DNA of 64,000 bases from Gibbula magus (taxonomy: Eukaryota; Mollusca; Gastropoda; Trochida; Trochidae): NCBI GenBank assembly GCA_936450465.1, contig OW388298.1, positions 10,426,663 through 10,490,662 of the forward strand, read 5' to 3'. The position numbers were made by a program, and so were the translations under genes. The notes below the pieces were generated by a model. That model made no database searches and had not been told where the DNA came from. It saw only the letters and a list, made by a program, of their open reading frames with translations. Positions within the stretch are counted from its first letter, which is position 1; each line of letters opens with the position of its first letter. This document shows, in pieces, positions 11,012 through 22,559 of this stretch.

Positions 11012-14000
11012 CGCTTGGCTGAACTTCATCCCGGTGCCAGCTGTATTCCCACTGAATATCCCTTTGGATCCACACGATTCACTGTAACAGTCTTCTGATC
11101 TTCCATACATACAAGCATTTTCTCTTTTTGTTTCGCAGAAACGTTTGTCATCTTTGACAATAGTCATTGTCTGAAAGAAATTAAATCACTATAAACAAAG
11201 CTGGGTTCAGGCTCCCAGAATCTCTTTCGACGGTACCTTAAGGATGAACAGATGCATGGATGGACTCTCAGGCTTTGCCTTCGACTGGAGACACTTGGTT
11301 TGCAAAATGTTCTCCAGGCGACTCCCAAGCATGTGAAAGGTAAGTGCCGTGATCATGGTTCATTGCGCGCTGTTGCATTCGTATGTCAATCGCTTCCTGA
11401 AGTTTTCTTTGACCACTGGACGCCAGTTGTTGTTGTGGCCTTCCAAGTGATTGCTTGTTCTTGAAGATATACTTTGATAATGCGGACTTCTGGTCAAGTT
11501 GGTTGACAGACGCTTGGTGATCCTTGTGTTGATGAGGCGTAGTGTTTGCGATGAATTGTTGTCTACAATCAAGTTGAATCTGGTACCTCTGTCGTTGTTT
11601 CTGAGAAGATGGTTGTCACTAAGCAATTCAGAGAGTCCGACCATCCATCTCCATCCCCCGCATGTTCCGTCGAATGATATCCAGAAAAAACGCCAACACA
11701 ATCACCTCTTAAAGGTACATCCATTGTGTGGCTGGGGGCCACACAAACGTTATAAATGGTATTACTTAATCGAAAAATACTGATTGTTACCGAAAACTAC
11801 CATTTTGATGATAGTCGACTTAGTATATTGACGGTATGAAGGAAAAAGTATTGATTTCTGATCGAAAACCGGACATTGCATCACGTTTGCCCGCGCCAAT
11901 GAGTCAAACGTAATTTAAGAGTATTATTTATAACAGACAAAATGATACATTTGAATTGATCATGTTTAATAGGTCATATAACTACTGTGCATATAAATTG
12001 GACGTGCAGTTTCGGTTTCTGCACATGCATAATGATGGTATTCGATTTTATTTGGAAACTAGTAATTATGATATATTTGGCGGTTGGGTATGGTATACTG
12101 CGAGAATATGAATACTGCGAGAATATGAATACTGCGAGAATGTGAATACTGCGAGAATGTGAAAACTGCGAGAAAATACTGTGAGAATATGAATACTGTG
12201 AGAATATGAATACTGCGAGAATATGAATACTGTGAGAATATGAGTACTGCGAGAATGTGAATACTGTGAGAATGTGAATACTGCGGGAATATGAATACTG
12301 CGAGAATTTTAATACTGTGAGAATGTGAATACTGCGAGAAAATACTGTGAGAATATGAATACAATGAGAAAGGGAATACTGCGAGAATATGAATACTGTG
12401 AGAATATGAATACACATAATATGAATCACAGAATATGAATACTGTGAGAATATGAATACTGCGAGAATGTGAATACTGCGAGAATATGAATACTGCGAAA
12501 ATATGAATACTGCGAGAATGTGAATACTGCGAAAATATGAATACTGTAAGAAAGTTCGCTGTACCCCAATGTATTTGTAATAAAGTATAGGTTTACCCTG
12601 AACTATTATAGTTAAAACAAGAGGACGTCTGCAGCAGTTTCAAATCATGGAAAGGAGTACACACTGTGTTGCTTACGATGTATGTGTGTAGTCGGCTGAA
12701 GCGAATCGACGTTACGTTAGGTACGATGGGCACACTTGATTACGAGGGTGAGGCGTATAACAGCGGGAACGTTATTCAGTTGTTACGTCACCTTAAATGT
12801 CTGATAAAGTACTTTTTTCGATTGTTCTAACCGCTAGGTATCTTAGAATTCCTGATACAACTCGGAATCTACGGTAGTAACTATTACATATTACATTTAC
12901 GTGCAACATTTCAAGACTAATCCATAATATAACGTTATGTATTCATGACTGCCGATGCCATATTACCTTCCACCTTCTCAATGCCAATATAAAAAAATAA
13001 TCAGTTTATACAAACTTTATTCATTTTACTCACATCTGGTAGAACTCTGATTTTCCTGTACTGAACTATCCCAGTTTTTTTTACAGCATCTGCTCCACTT
13101 GCAAATCGGGAGTGAAATGAGCAGCCAATGAAATTTGATTGCTGTATATTGGGTAAATCTCCATAGTTCTTGTCATTCAGAGAGACGTATTCTTCAGGAG
13201 GGTTGACACTCATCAGGCAAAATATTTTAACAGCTTTACCATGGAATTGCTGAGCTGATGGGAATATTTTATACTCGCCATCTGTTGCCCCCGGGTTGTT
13301 CCATTGTATGTCCAAGCATGTATTGGGTGGATCTTAATTATGAAAGGAAAAATTTAAAGAAATGACGTAGACAAATTCTGAATATAATATCTGTTCAGCA
13401 AAGATTCTATTTTGTGAAACTTTCATGATCAAGAAATAATTCAAACAAAATTATCTACACTTTATATGTTAAAGTATAAAGAATTCAAAAGAATGTTTTG
13501 CCTTAAGTAAGAATCTATCATTAAATTAAATCAAATTGTTGTGCATTATCATATTTGTCTAATAACCATTGTCTTTGAAGGAATTTATTGATGTTTGTCC
13601 TCTACGAAGTGACAAATAATTGTAAGCTCGCGCTCAATTAAAAAAAAGGTCTTAAAAACTAAGGCAGAATATGTTATGTTATCAGAAAATATGAAGTATT
13701 ACACACTTGCTAATGTTATATTTATCTAATATATCATTGAAATGTTCTGTATCAAGATAAAACACAACACTTGTTTAAAAACAAACATACAAATCAAATC
13801 ACTCCTGTAGCACTTATATCCAGAACGTTTCACGAGTCTGGTGTCCTTCCTGCTGAGAATTGCTGCATGTGGTAAACACTGCTTCATCTCCGCATGGTAA
13901 AACACAACTCTGCATCTGTGTTCATGGACGCAGTACTGGGCACATTGCAGGAAAGTCTGTTTGAAAGTGAAGTTTGCCATCGGGTCTAACATTTTGTCTT

Positions 14001-14037
14001 CAAAAAGGAGCACAAATGTAGTAAAGATAAGGTTCAT
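11012..14037 (-). CDS. PAN/apple-like plus GON domain gene, copy 1
   Basis: Three exons read on the minus strand. Exon 1 is 14037-13791 (247 bp, donor GTATGT). Exon 2 is 13332-13034 (299 bp, acceptor ...TAAG, donor GTGAGT). Exon 3 is 11170-11012 (159 bp, acceptor TTTCTTTCAG). Exon 1 starts MNLIFTTFVLLF, a short hydrophobic segment that may be a signal peptide. It continues with a Cys-rich PAN/apple-like pattern (QCAQYCVHEHRC, then MKQCLP). Exons 2 and 3 match the GON domain of ADAMTS9/20-type proteins: CLDIQW, DGEYKIFP, KAVKIFCLMS, PPEEYVSL, VQYRKIRV, then TMTIVKDD, CMYGRSEDC and GTGM. Exon lengths and phases match the copy at 59203, so the start and splice sites support each other. The last donor is weak (GTTTGT); otherwise the frame runs to a stop at 10982. 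The 3' exons were not found. Confidence 0.75.
11708..12075. repeat. Dispersed repeat, inverted copy at 33370-33746
   Basis: The stretch starting AAAGGTACATCCATTGTG, through TGATTTCTGATCGAAAACCG (11856 on), to GTGCAGTTTCGGTTTCTGCA matches 33370-33746 read on the other strand. About 370 bp. No coding capacity; type unknown, possibly a MITE. Confidence 0.65.
12098..12551. repeat. 17-bp tandem array (about 25 copies)
   Basis: The unit is GAATACTGCGAGAATAT, with variants TGTGAG and GAATGT. Long minus-strand open frames here (11974-12429, 12059-12415) translate the same repeat in two frames (HSIHILAVF-like) and are not genes. It lies inside intron 2 of the minus-strand GON gene. Confidence 0.92.
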
Positions 14038-14534
14038 CTTGTTAGCATATGTTTTGCTTAAAAATGTCAACTGACAAAAATAATACATTATTCCGGTGTA
14101 GATAGGGTAGAAGGGTCAACGTTACATTTTATATGATAACGTTATCAAATTCTCAATTCAGAATATATATGCTACATTTACATCGGTTGCTGTTGAGACC
14201 ACCGAAACATGTTACTTGTTCCCAATACCAAGGGAAACCCATTAATTATTAGTGTTTGTATAGGGCTATCCGACTTCTCAAACACTCAATGTTGTATTGA
14301 ACATTATTTCTCCTGAATATATTTAGGCAAAACTCTATGTTCTATCAAAGATTTTACGGAATACGCAGCAAAGACGACTCATAGAGAACTATGAGAAAAT
14401 TAAAATCCCTTCAATTTAAAATAAAAAAAGTCATATCACGTTAATGGAGTAACTACATGAACTGGTTTATTATCCATATGGTTGAAAATAACCGAGTTAT
14501 CCTTGATATGGCAGATCATGTGGTCACTACACAA

Positions 14535-15060
14535 ACATGGTATTTGTCAAGAATTGAGGAATATTCTATTTATCATATAGAGGATACCTGTCTTTTCTTG
14601 ACTAATACCAAGATTATCTCAACGAATGAGGTAGAAAGGTTATATGTTAACGAGTGACGCAGCCACGAGTGAAAATATATAACTTTTCTACCTCGCGAGA
14701 TGAGATAAACATGGTATTTGTCAAGAATTGACGGATATTATGTTTGTTATATGATGTTATCATTAATTGTAATTACGTCCGAAAATGGTCGTTTTCTCCC
14801 CGAGCGGCAGTAACACTGTGACGTCATAAGCCAATCCACCGCGTCAGACCATTGTTTTATAAATAAATAGCAATTGCTCAGCGTGGATTTGATTTGATGA
14901 ACACTGTCACAGAGATTCAGTTCATACCTGCATAAACTTAATTTCGTGACGTCACATCACATTTAGCCACGCCCCCATGACGTCAGGTTCATGGCTAGTT
15001 GCGTTGTGCATTTTCATTGGCTGATTAACACGTTCTAGGTGGGTCTAATATTTGGTGCCT
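14535..15060. mobile_element. Foldback/hairpin element, diverged copy of the 5222 element
   Basis: Shares the TGTCTTTTCTTGACTAATAC arm (14589 on), the GCAGCCACGAGTGAAAATAT centre and the right arm ending TTTGTCAAGAATTGA. An extra piece of right arm lies upstream (14535-14560), so this copy was rearranged. The right flank has TGACGTCA near 14819 and further TGACGTC motifs near 14946 and 14979, then CATTGGCTGATTAACACGTT. Confidence 0.65.
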
Positions 15061-15137
15061 TCATACGCGTAGTACAGCTCTAATTGTTGCAAATTTGTAT
15101 ATTTGTAGCAATGAAACCTTTTCAAAACATCAGGTAT

Positions 15138-15254
15138 ATTGACCTCAAAATTTATTGAGTTCATGGAGGTATAAACTTAAAAAAGGCTGTGCAAACTTTA
15201 CACAGCGTTTTTTAAGTTTATACCTCCATGAACTTAATAAATTTTGAAGTCAAT
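15138..15254. mobile_element. Hairpin element
   Basis: Inverted arms ATTGACCTCAAAATTTATTG and AATAAATTTTGAAGTCAATT, together with the TTCATGGAGGTATAAACTTA segment, pair over about 55 bases around CTGTGCAAACTTTACACAG. Confidence 0.7.
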
Positions 15255-15297
15255 TCTTAAATTACTTCAAATTTTATCATCCAAAACTGTGTTCCAC

Positions 15298-15335
15298 AGG
15301 AGATATCGCTTGTGTGAGATCAAGCGATATCTCCT
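15298..15335. repeat. Short perfect hairpin
   Basis: The 15-base arm AGGAGATATCGCTTG pairs with CAAGCGATATCTCCT across an 8-base loop. Confidence 0.75.
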
Positions 15336-15446
15336 AGGAGATATAGATTTGGGAGTACATTTTGCACAATGCCCTGTCACCGTCAACTACATGACATCAT
15401 AATGTTTTTACATCATCCAACAATGACATCACAATGATATTATAGG

Positions 15447-16790
15447 GGTAACGTTGTATTTCAGGGCATTATCATTTGCAGAAGCCCGAGGTCTTCAATT
15501 AACTGCCCGGCCACGTAACAGGAGAAGAATGACGTCATATATAGACGCTTGCGTTTCACGGTTAATTCGAACCCGAACAGAATGTCGTTAATTGTGAAAA
15601 CAAAAACATTCTATATCCAATGAATATCATACTGATGCATAGTCGTGTTTTAATATAGAACCAATCAGTGAAATAATAAAAATCACCGAATCGTTAAATA
15701 ATTAGCAAATTTAGAATGCATGGATGCGTACTATGCTATCAAAATCTAACATTGAAGGTCTACCGGATCTTCTTCTTTATTTTGTTTAAACACTTAAAAA
15801 TCACTGCGGTTGTATTGTCACATCGTGTTTATAATATAATTTGGCAAAAATACGTATCCTAGTTTGAAAGATGGACATGTAAAACGGTTTAAAATGTTCG
15901 AGTCGATATGCTCATTTGGTCGCCATATTTGTTGAAATTTCAAGAGAAGATTCTAAAGTGACGTCACTTAGAAACGTAGTGATAATGGCCCGTCGTCAGC
16001 GTTGATAGGGCCGTTATCATTTGCAGTGACCCGCTCATATAGGGGTAACGTTGTTTTCCAGGGCATTATCATTTGCAGAAGCCCAAGGTCTTCAATTAAC
16101 TGCCCGACGAAGGAGGGCAGTTGAAAAAGACCGAGGGCTTCTGCAAATGATAATGCCCTGAAAACCAACGTTACCCCTATTATAGCTCAAATGGATGGAA
16201 TTTTTACTTTCTACCCGAATTCTCCTACAAGTTTTAATTACAGTTGCATAAAACAGCAAAAACAGCATAGTGTTACAGCCGAGAACCACTGTGACGTCAC
16301 AAGTGAAGAATGACGTCATAGTCGCTTGCCTTTCACGGTTGTCACGAACCCAAGCAGATTTGTCAGCCGTTGACTGGGGAAACGAAAGCAGTCTATATCT
16401 ACTGATTATCGATAGTCGTATTTTGTTATATAATCTTCCAGTAAAATCATGAATATCAAGGAATATCTACATGTTTAGCAAGTTAAGAACGCATTCGTAC
16501 TTAGGTTACCTAAATATATTAAAGGTCTACCGGAGTTGACTGCGAACGATATTCTTCTTTATTTTGTGAAAACACTTAAAAACAGTACGGTTATATTGTC
16601 ACATCGTGTTTATGTCATGATTTGGCAAAATTACGTGTCCTCATTTGAAAGAAAGACATGTAAAACGTTTTAAAATACGCTCATTTGGTCGCCATATTGT
16701 TGAAATTGCAAGGGAAGATTCTAAAGTGACGTCACTTAGAAACAAAGTGATAATGACCCGTCGTCGGCGTTGACAGGCCTACCAAGGAAA
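15447..16790. mobile_element. Tandemly duplicated foldback element, one arm lost in the first copy
   Basis: Two ~600-770-bp copies lie head to tail. In the second, 16039-16180 is a palindrome (ATAGGGGTAACGTTG ... CAACGTTACCCCTAT) with the inner arm GGGCATTATCATTTGCAGAA. In the first (15447-16015) only the left arm survives. Both copies continue with AATGACGTCATA, a ~230-base segment containing GTCACATCGTGTTTAT and TCATTTGGTCGCCATAT, then AAAGTGACGTCACTTAGAAA (15955 and 16724). Confidence 0.65.
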
Positions 16791-17095
16791 CGGAACAAAC
16801 AACCTCCAAACAGAATAAATAACCTCGTTTATGGTAAGGTTCATGTTGCTGTATAATTTCATTTCTTACCGCTGTAGTAATCAAACAATAAAAAAGTTAC
16901 CAATTAAGTCATTAAAACTACTGTCACACGGTGTTACTGCATCATGCCATAATCAAATGCATCTCACTTTTTTTTAAATATTGAATAAATCGAAACCAAC
17001 TGAGGTGTGACATTTCTTTAGTGCTTCAGTTTAGCTTGTCTAACAAAATGAATACAATTTACATGACGTCACGGCATATATATGTGACACAGGGG

Positions 17096-20000
17096 TGTTA
17101 CGACGTAAGTTGTAATAAACGCGGTAAGATGTAATAACTGCGGTAAATTGTAATAAAAACGCGGTAAGATGTGATACTGCGGTAAATTGTAATAAAAACG
17201 CGGTAAAATGTAATAAAGTTTACTGCGGTAAATTGTAATAAGGGGGTGCGGTAAAATGTTACTAAAAAGTGCGGTAAAATGTAATACATAATGCGGTAAA
17301 ATGTAATAACCATACATCTAATTTTTAGCTGCCATGAATGCCGAATTTGGGTCATTCATTGAACATATACATATGTATTTTTTTAATGAGAGTATTATTA
17401 TAAGTATTATTGCATATTAAAATCATAAGTTCTCCAAAATTTACAGACGAACTGTTTTGATTAAACCTCCGCCTTACATGGGAGTATACAGGGTTTATTC
17501 TGTCAATCTGTCTGAAACTTTACATATGTATTTCAAATTTACTGGAGTGGTGCCTCTTGATATTTTCAGATTTCTGAAAATTTTATTATTTTTGTTTGTT
17601 TTCATGAAAAACGAAAATTTGACTCTGTTCACGTTTACAAATAGATAGGTTGTTTCCTGAGAAGAAGTATCTTTCTGAAACCTATTCATGTCGTGTATCA
17701 TCCAATTACATAATTAAAAAGTCTATCATCATTTATATCAAAGATCGATTATACATGCTAATAAAGCACTCTGAGTAAATAGGGGACCGTTTGGATATTT
17801 TATCTTCTGATGACTCTTGTGTTTGTTTGAGTTTCTATGGAAACGAAACAATGACTTTATGTGTATAATGGAAGAATATATATTCCATTGTTTTGCAGAA
17901 TCGCTGAAACTATCATATGTTTCACTTCATTAAACTGTATTCATATTCATACCCACAGATTTACATTTTGCAAGTTTTTGAATTTTTATGTAACGGTAAT
18001 CATATTGTCTTGAACTGTTAAAGTATAAGGTTCCATGTAACATGTTCGTAACTTCCGGTGTCATGAAGTGTTACCATTCCAACAAAAAGAGCCTAGGGTA
18101 TATGACTTTACAGTTGATATGAGAATTTTTTTTATGTTACATGCAACGCTTAAAATAATTTAATTCCATACCTAATTGATTGCGGAAACTTTTGAAGTTG
18201 AAATTATTTTCTGCTAGTACCTTTGCTCTATTCTGGCAAGCCAAACTCTCGATAGACATTTTAAAACATTAATAATTATTTGTGTATGTGTGTGTGTGTG
18301 CGTGTGTATGTGTTTGTGCGTGCGTATGTGTTATTATTAGGGTCTAATGTAATTTTCAAAATGATTTCACTTATGTCATGATGGCTAGTATCATTGCACA
18401 ACATCCCAGGGTGGAAATGCGTCAATTGGGAGACGTTACATGTGTGCGTGTGTGCCTGTGTGTGTTTGAATTCAAATGTTAATTCATTTAGAAAACTAGC
18501 GCCGTCGTTCAAATAGTTTCTATTTTTCTTGAGGTTATTGTGTAAAACTGATATTGGCACACATGTTTGGTCAATATTTTGCTTAAAGGAGCTGTAGCAT
18601 GTTTTTTGCCAATTTTATTCTTTCCTTTTTACCATTTATATTACAAATTTATGCAATTTATAATTACTTTAGAGGGTAATAGTTCTCATTACATGAACCA
18701 TCTATCCGTAGTCGCAGAAATTTGTGTAGTGGTCATAATGAAAACCACTGGCGGAATTTTCAAGGTGAACACCTTTGACTGGCCGCCAAGTACAAAATGA
18801 TTCCCATAGCTTTAAAAAAGATGTGCACATGTTTTTTAACTTTAATATTGCGAAGAAAAATGGTGTTTTTCGAATGGCGACATTATTTGTCAAGTTCATG
18901 ACATTGATTTATTTCAGAGAAAAACACGTGCTACCCTTTAAATAGCTTGATTTTTACATATTAATGTCAGTGGAAGGTCGCCCTGAACAACACGTCGCCA
19001 CAGTAACATTGTGACGTCATGAGAGAATTCGTCACGTCAGCCCATTGTTTCATGACGTCCTAGTCATTCTTTCTATGGATAACCGACCAATCAACATTGA
19101 GAATCACTTGAAAGCACATGTGCAAATATAAAAAAAATAATCGCCCGTGTCTCCTCACCCGTATGGGTAATATTATAGAGTTCCACCATTTCTGATGTTT
19201 TTTTTCTCGAAATTTTATAAATTTACCTATTGTTAGAAAATAATTACATAGTATGTGTTTAGTTTGCAATCAGGGTTAAATAGTTTTGCTGCAGCATGCT
19301 CTATACATCCGAAGGTCATATAATCATACTCCTCTTAACAATGTGCACCTGTTCACAACACGCCAAAGTAATGACGTTGCAGATGTCGACATGGTGATGA
19401 AAAGATTGCACAAATAAAATCAACCGACAGTAGCAGTGTTTTTGGGCGTGGTTCGGGGGTGCGGGTGTGTGAGGGTGGGGCAGTAGTTTATGGCCAATTG
19501 ATTGTCTTATCAATTATCGTTTCAATATAACATTACTAAAACCATCATAAATTATATGTTATCAGATTATTCATCTCTAAGATTCATGTAGGCGTTTCTT
19601 TTGGCCGGTTGTGTACAAAGGCAGATTTGCACATGGTAATGATAGCATGTTCTCACGTGCTGTTATATTCAAAATATTATTGTCAGAGTTGCGAGCAGAA
19701 CAAATTCATGACACACAAAATTCGAAAATTTGTATAAATTATGCAAATAAGACAAACCGAAACAAACAAACAGCACATCTGCAAATCATAGTGATTAATT
19801 TGTAAAGTTTAGAAACATATCATCAATTAGTATCAGAGCTGTTAGTGAAACAATATCAGACGGACGAATTGTCAGACGGACATTTTGATTGGTGAATTTA
19901 ACGTTCATCAACATCAACTTCTATAAAAGAAAATATTACAATTAACCGCACATCGTATTACAATTTACCGCACCTTTCATCGAAACATTTTACCGCACCC

Positions 20001-20147
20001 CCTATTACAATTTACCGCAGTAAACTTTATTACATTTTACCGCGTTTTTATTACAATTTACCGCAGTATTACATCTTACCGCGTTTTTATTACAATTTAC
20101 CGCAGTTATTACATCTTACCGCGTTTATTACAACTTACGTCGTAACA
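17096..20147. mobile_element. 3.05-kb element with long inverted ends made of GCGGTAAA repeats
   Basis: The left end (17096-17310) is TGTTACGACGTAAGTTGTAA followed by alternating GCGGTAAGATGTAATA and GCGGTAAATTGTAATA units. The right end (19938-20147) is its inverse, ending CTTACGTCGTAACA. The outer ~85 bases differ at about one position. The 5-base word AGGGG flanks it at 17091-17095 and 20148-20152, a candidate target duplication. The interior has (GT)n at 18276-18475, AT-rich DNA and a CRE-like cluster (19010-19065). No open frame over ~95 codons looks like a transposase, so it would be non-autonomous. The superfamily is not assigned. Confidence 0.75.
18282..18475. repeat. Interrupted (GT)n tracts
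   Basis: TGTG-rich microsatellite at about 18282-18330 and a second short tract at about 18440-18468, both inside the 17096-20147 element. Confidence 0.7.
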
Positions 20148-20153
20148 AGGGGT

Positions 20154-21125
20154 ACCTTAAAACGTCATACCTTTTGGATGGCATCCAACAGAACCTTCTG
20201 AAAGGCGGCAAACTTAATCGAAGCTATCAAGTTGAAAACATTTGAGATAATTATTTTAGTTAATTAATCTTACGCATATATGTGTCACTCCACCTTAAAG
20301 AGTTAAATCAATCCTTTTAGTCATGTGTGTCCTCTGTTCGACACATAGTTTAGTAAATGGAAGTGATATGGGTAAGGCGTATATATCAAAAGATACAGAA
20401 ATCTAAAAGAAAAAAAAAAAAAAAAATCTTGACTGGGACTGAATAAGATGTATCATTTCACAGTGAATCGCCCCAACAAATTTGAAGGATTCCAAATATT
20501 ATTCAACAGTAACCTTTTCAAATCAACCAATCAGAATCAAGAATACATCAAAGTCATGTAACACATATATCTAAATGTAATCTGTTCATGTTTGTGATTA
20601 AAAAACATGATATGAGAGAGAAATATTAATCTTTGGCATGTTTTATGACACCTTTTAAATTTGTTTCTGTAAATTATGTTTTCTAAAACTTTCCATTTAC
20701 TATTTAATTTTATATAATATGTTGCTACGTAAATGGCTCAAACATCTCATTACATGACCCGATAAGCTGTATTCATAGAAAACGGCTATCCGTATTCAAA
20801 GAAAATGATACGACCGCTAAAGCAACAGTGGTGTGGAACTCGTCAGTGTGAGAGGTAGATGTGTTGGTCTCATGAGAATTTGAGAGTTCAGACAGCAAAA
20901 ACGGTTGACCATTTCATCATTGTACCATAATTAAAACTCAAATCTGAGTGTTAAGGTATTGCTACGTCATTTGAACTACGCAGCCATTTTAATGTTGCAT
21001 GGCTAAACTGAACCATGTGTTCTTTTCGTGGCTATAGAAGTATTGTAAGCCATCGGTGACACGTATTTTTTGTGAGAGCACTTTATTTCAGTAAAAATCG
21101 TAAGTCGTGTTAATGCGCCTTTAAA
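20154..21125. other. Non-coding stretch
   Basis: AT-rich, with a poly(A) run at about 20409-20427. I see no gene. Confidence 0.45.
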
Positions 21126-21129
21126 GTCC

Positions 21130-21950
21130 AAGAGTATGTACATAATGCCCTTTATTGACTTAATTGTGAACAACTGTCTACTTTCAATGAGTTTACCACC
21201 TCTGAGAATTAGAAAGTCAAAGCCAACATCATGTGTAGTGGATCCCATGCCAACATCTTTGGTCTTGAGCAACTTGGATGTTCTGCTCCCAATGATACCT
21301 AACATTGTCAATTTCAGCCTCATAAATGGAGAGATGCCATCAGTTTTCAAATCTGGAGTAGTCAAACCTTTACTTAAGAAATCTCATTTGGATTCTGACA
21401 CGTAAAGCAATTATAGACCTGTATTACACCTTCCCTTTATTTCAAAGCTGATTGAATGCACTGTGGCTGAAAGGTTATTCGAAAACCTTAGCAAGTTTGA
21501 TCTTCTTTCTACTAGCCAAAAGATACATTTATGTTTCAAGTATCAAACAACATGCTCTTTCTTCTGAGACATTTTTTAAAATCCTAAGAGAAACATGTAA
21601 AATTGAAAAATTCATAGCTAGAAAAAACAACAGGACAGGTTCCTACATTGTGAAATGGAAACATTTACCTGTCATACTTGGTATAGGCTGAAGCGCCCAT
21701 TAAATTTCAATACCCCACCCAGGGTGCAAATGATAGTTCTATCTCTGGTCAGCTAGCTTCAATAACTTTGCATTTTTATTCTTATAAGTTTTATATCAAA
21801 ACGAATGTATATTCAATGTCTTTGTTTGTCATATGAAATGAATGTATGAATTGGAAATGGAATAAAAAAAAGTTTGATCTTCTTGACAACTTCCAGTCTG
21901 CCTATCACTGTACGGATACTGCTCTCAATAGAGTCTTAAAAGATTTAAGA
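21130..21950 (+). pseudogene. CR1/L2-like LINE reverse transcriptase remnant, interrupted
   Basis: Translation around 21214-21480 gives features of the non-LTR reverse transcriptase N-terminal region: SCVVDPMPTSL, DVLLPMIPNIVNFSL, FKSGVVKPLLKK, then after an in-frame stop at 21403-21405 SNYRPVLHLPFISKLIE and VAERLFENLSKFDLL. The frame resumes after an insertion at 21885 with DNFQSAYHCTDTALNRVLKD. The YADD catalytic region is absent. The in-frame stop and the insertion make it a dead fragment. It lacks the 5' ORF and 3' end. Confidence 0.8.
21493..21884 (+). mobile_element. Poly(A) retro-insertion in the LINE remnant, 15-bp target duplication
   Basis: The word AAGTTTGATCTTCTT occurs at 21493-21507 and 21870-21884, exactly where the reverse transcriptase frame breaks and resumes. 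The 362-base insert between them ends in AATAAAAAAA. Its first ~180 bases are open in one frame (ending WKHLPVILGIG, stop 21689-21691), followed by AT-rich 3'-UTR-like sequence. This fits a 5'-truncated retrocopy of a polyadenylated RNA, or a LINE 3' end. The parent gene is not recognised. Confidence 0.75.
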
Positions 21951-21983
21951 ATACTCACGGGCTTTTCAGGTCATCTCAATATA

Positions 21984-22345
21984 CAGCGAATTCGTCAGCC
22001 AATACAGAACAATGACGCGGTGCTGTGAGTATGCAGCAGTTCTGAGCAAGAAGTCAAAATATTACAGATGATGGAGACGTACCAGGGATGACAGCTCATG
22101 ACATTAGCTCATCTTGTCCTTGGTAAATGTATGTCATTGCTGACCAAGGTTTGCACATTCCAATCCCAGATCCTTGCAATTAACCGGGCTCCAGTCAGTC
22201 TTACGACCCTCTCAGCCACATCATTTCCCGAATACATACAGAGCTTTGCAGATGCACCTCAATATACATCGAATTGTCCAGCCAATACAGATCAATAAAG
22301 CGGTGGTGTGAGTATGCAGCAGTTCTGGGCAAGAAGTAAAAAATG
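21984..22345. repeat. ~283-bp step duplication
   Basis: A segment with CAGCCAATACAGA followed by GTGAGTATGCAGCAGTTCTG occurs near 21995 and again near 22278, with substitutions. Confidence 0.6.
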
Positions 22346-22419
22346 TCAACAGTTTGTAAACAGATGACCAAAGATATCCGATGTCCGACACACGCACCAG
22401 GGATGACGGCCCATGCCAT

Positions 22420-22535
22420 CAGCCACACCTGTCATTGGTATACATATGTCATTAGCCCATCTTGTCATTGGTATATGTATGTCATTAGCCCATCGTGTCA
22501 TTGGTATACATATGTCATTGCATCCGGTCTTTGGT
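22420..22535. repeat. 36-bp minisatellite (about 3 copies)
   Basis: The unit contains ATGTCATTAGCCCATC and GTCATTGGTATA. Because 36 is a multiple of three, it produces a repeated CHWYTYVISPS peptide in one frame. This is a repeat artefact. Confidence 0.8.
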
Positions 22536-22559
22536 TTATGTCATTGCATTTTGTAGAAC

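Noticed and set aside
11360..11701. 113-codon minus-strand open frame in the GON-gene intron
   Set aside because: No domain pattern, start context or splice partner; an overlapping plus-strand frame is equally open.
11974..12429. 151- and 118-codon minus-strand open frames
   Set aside because: They read the 17-bp array in two frames; no codon or domain signal beyond the repeat.
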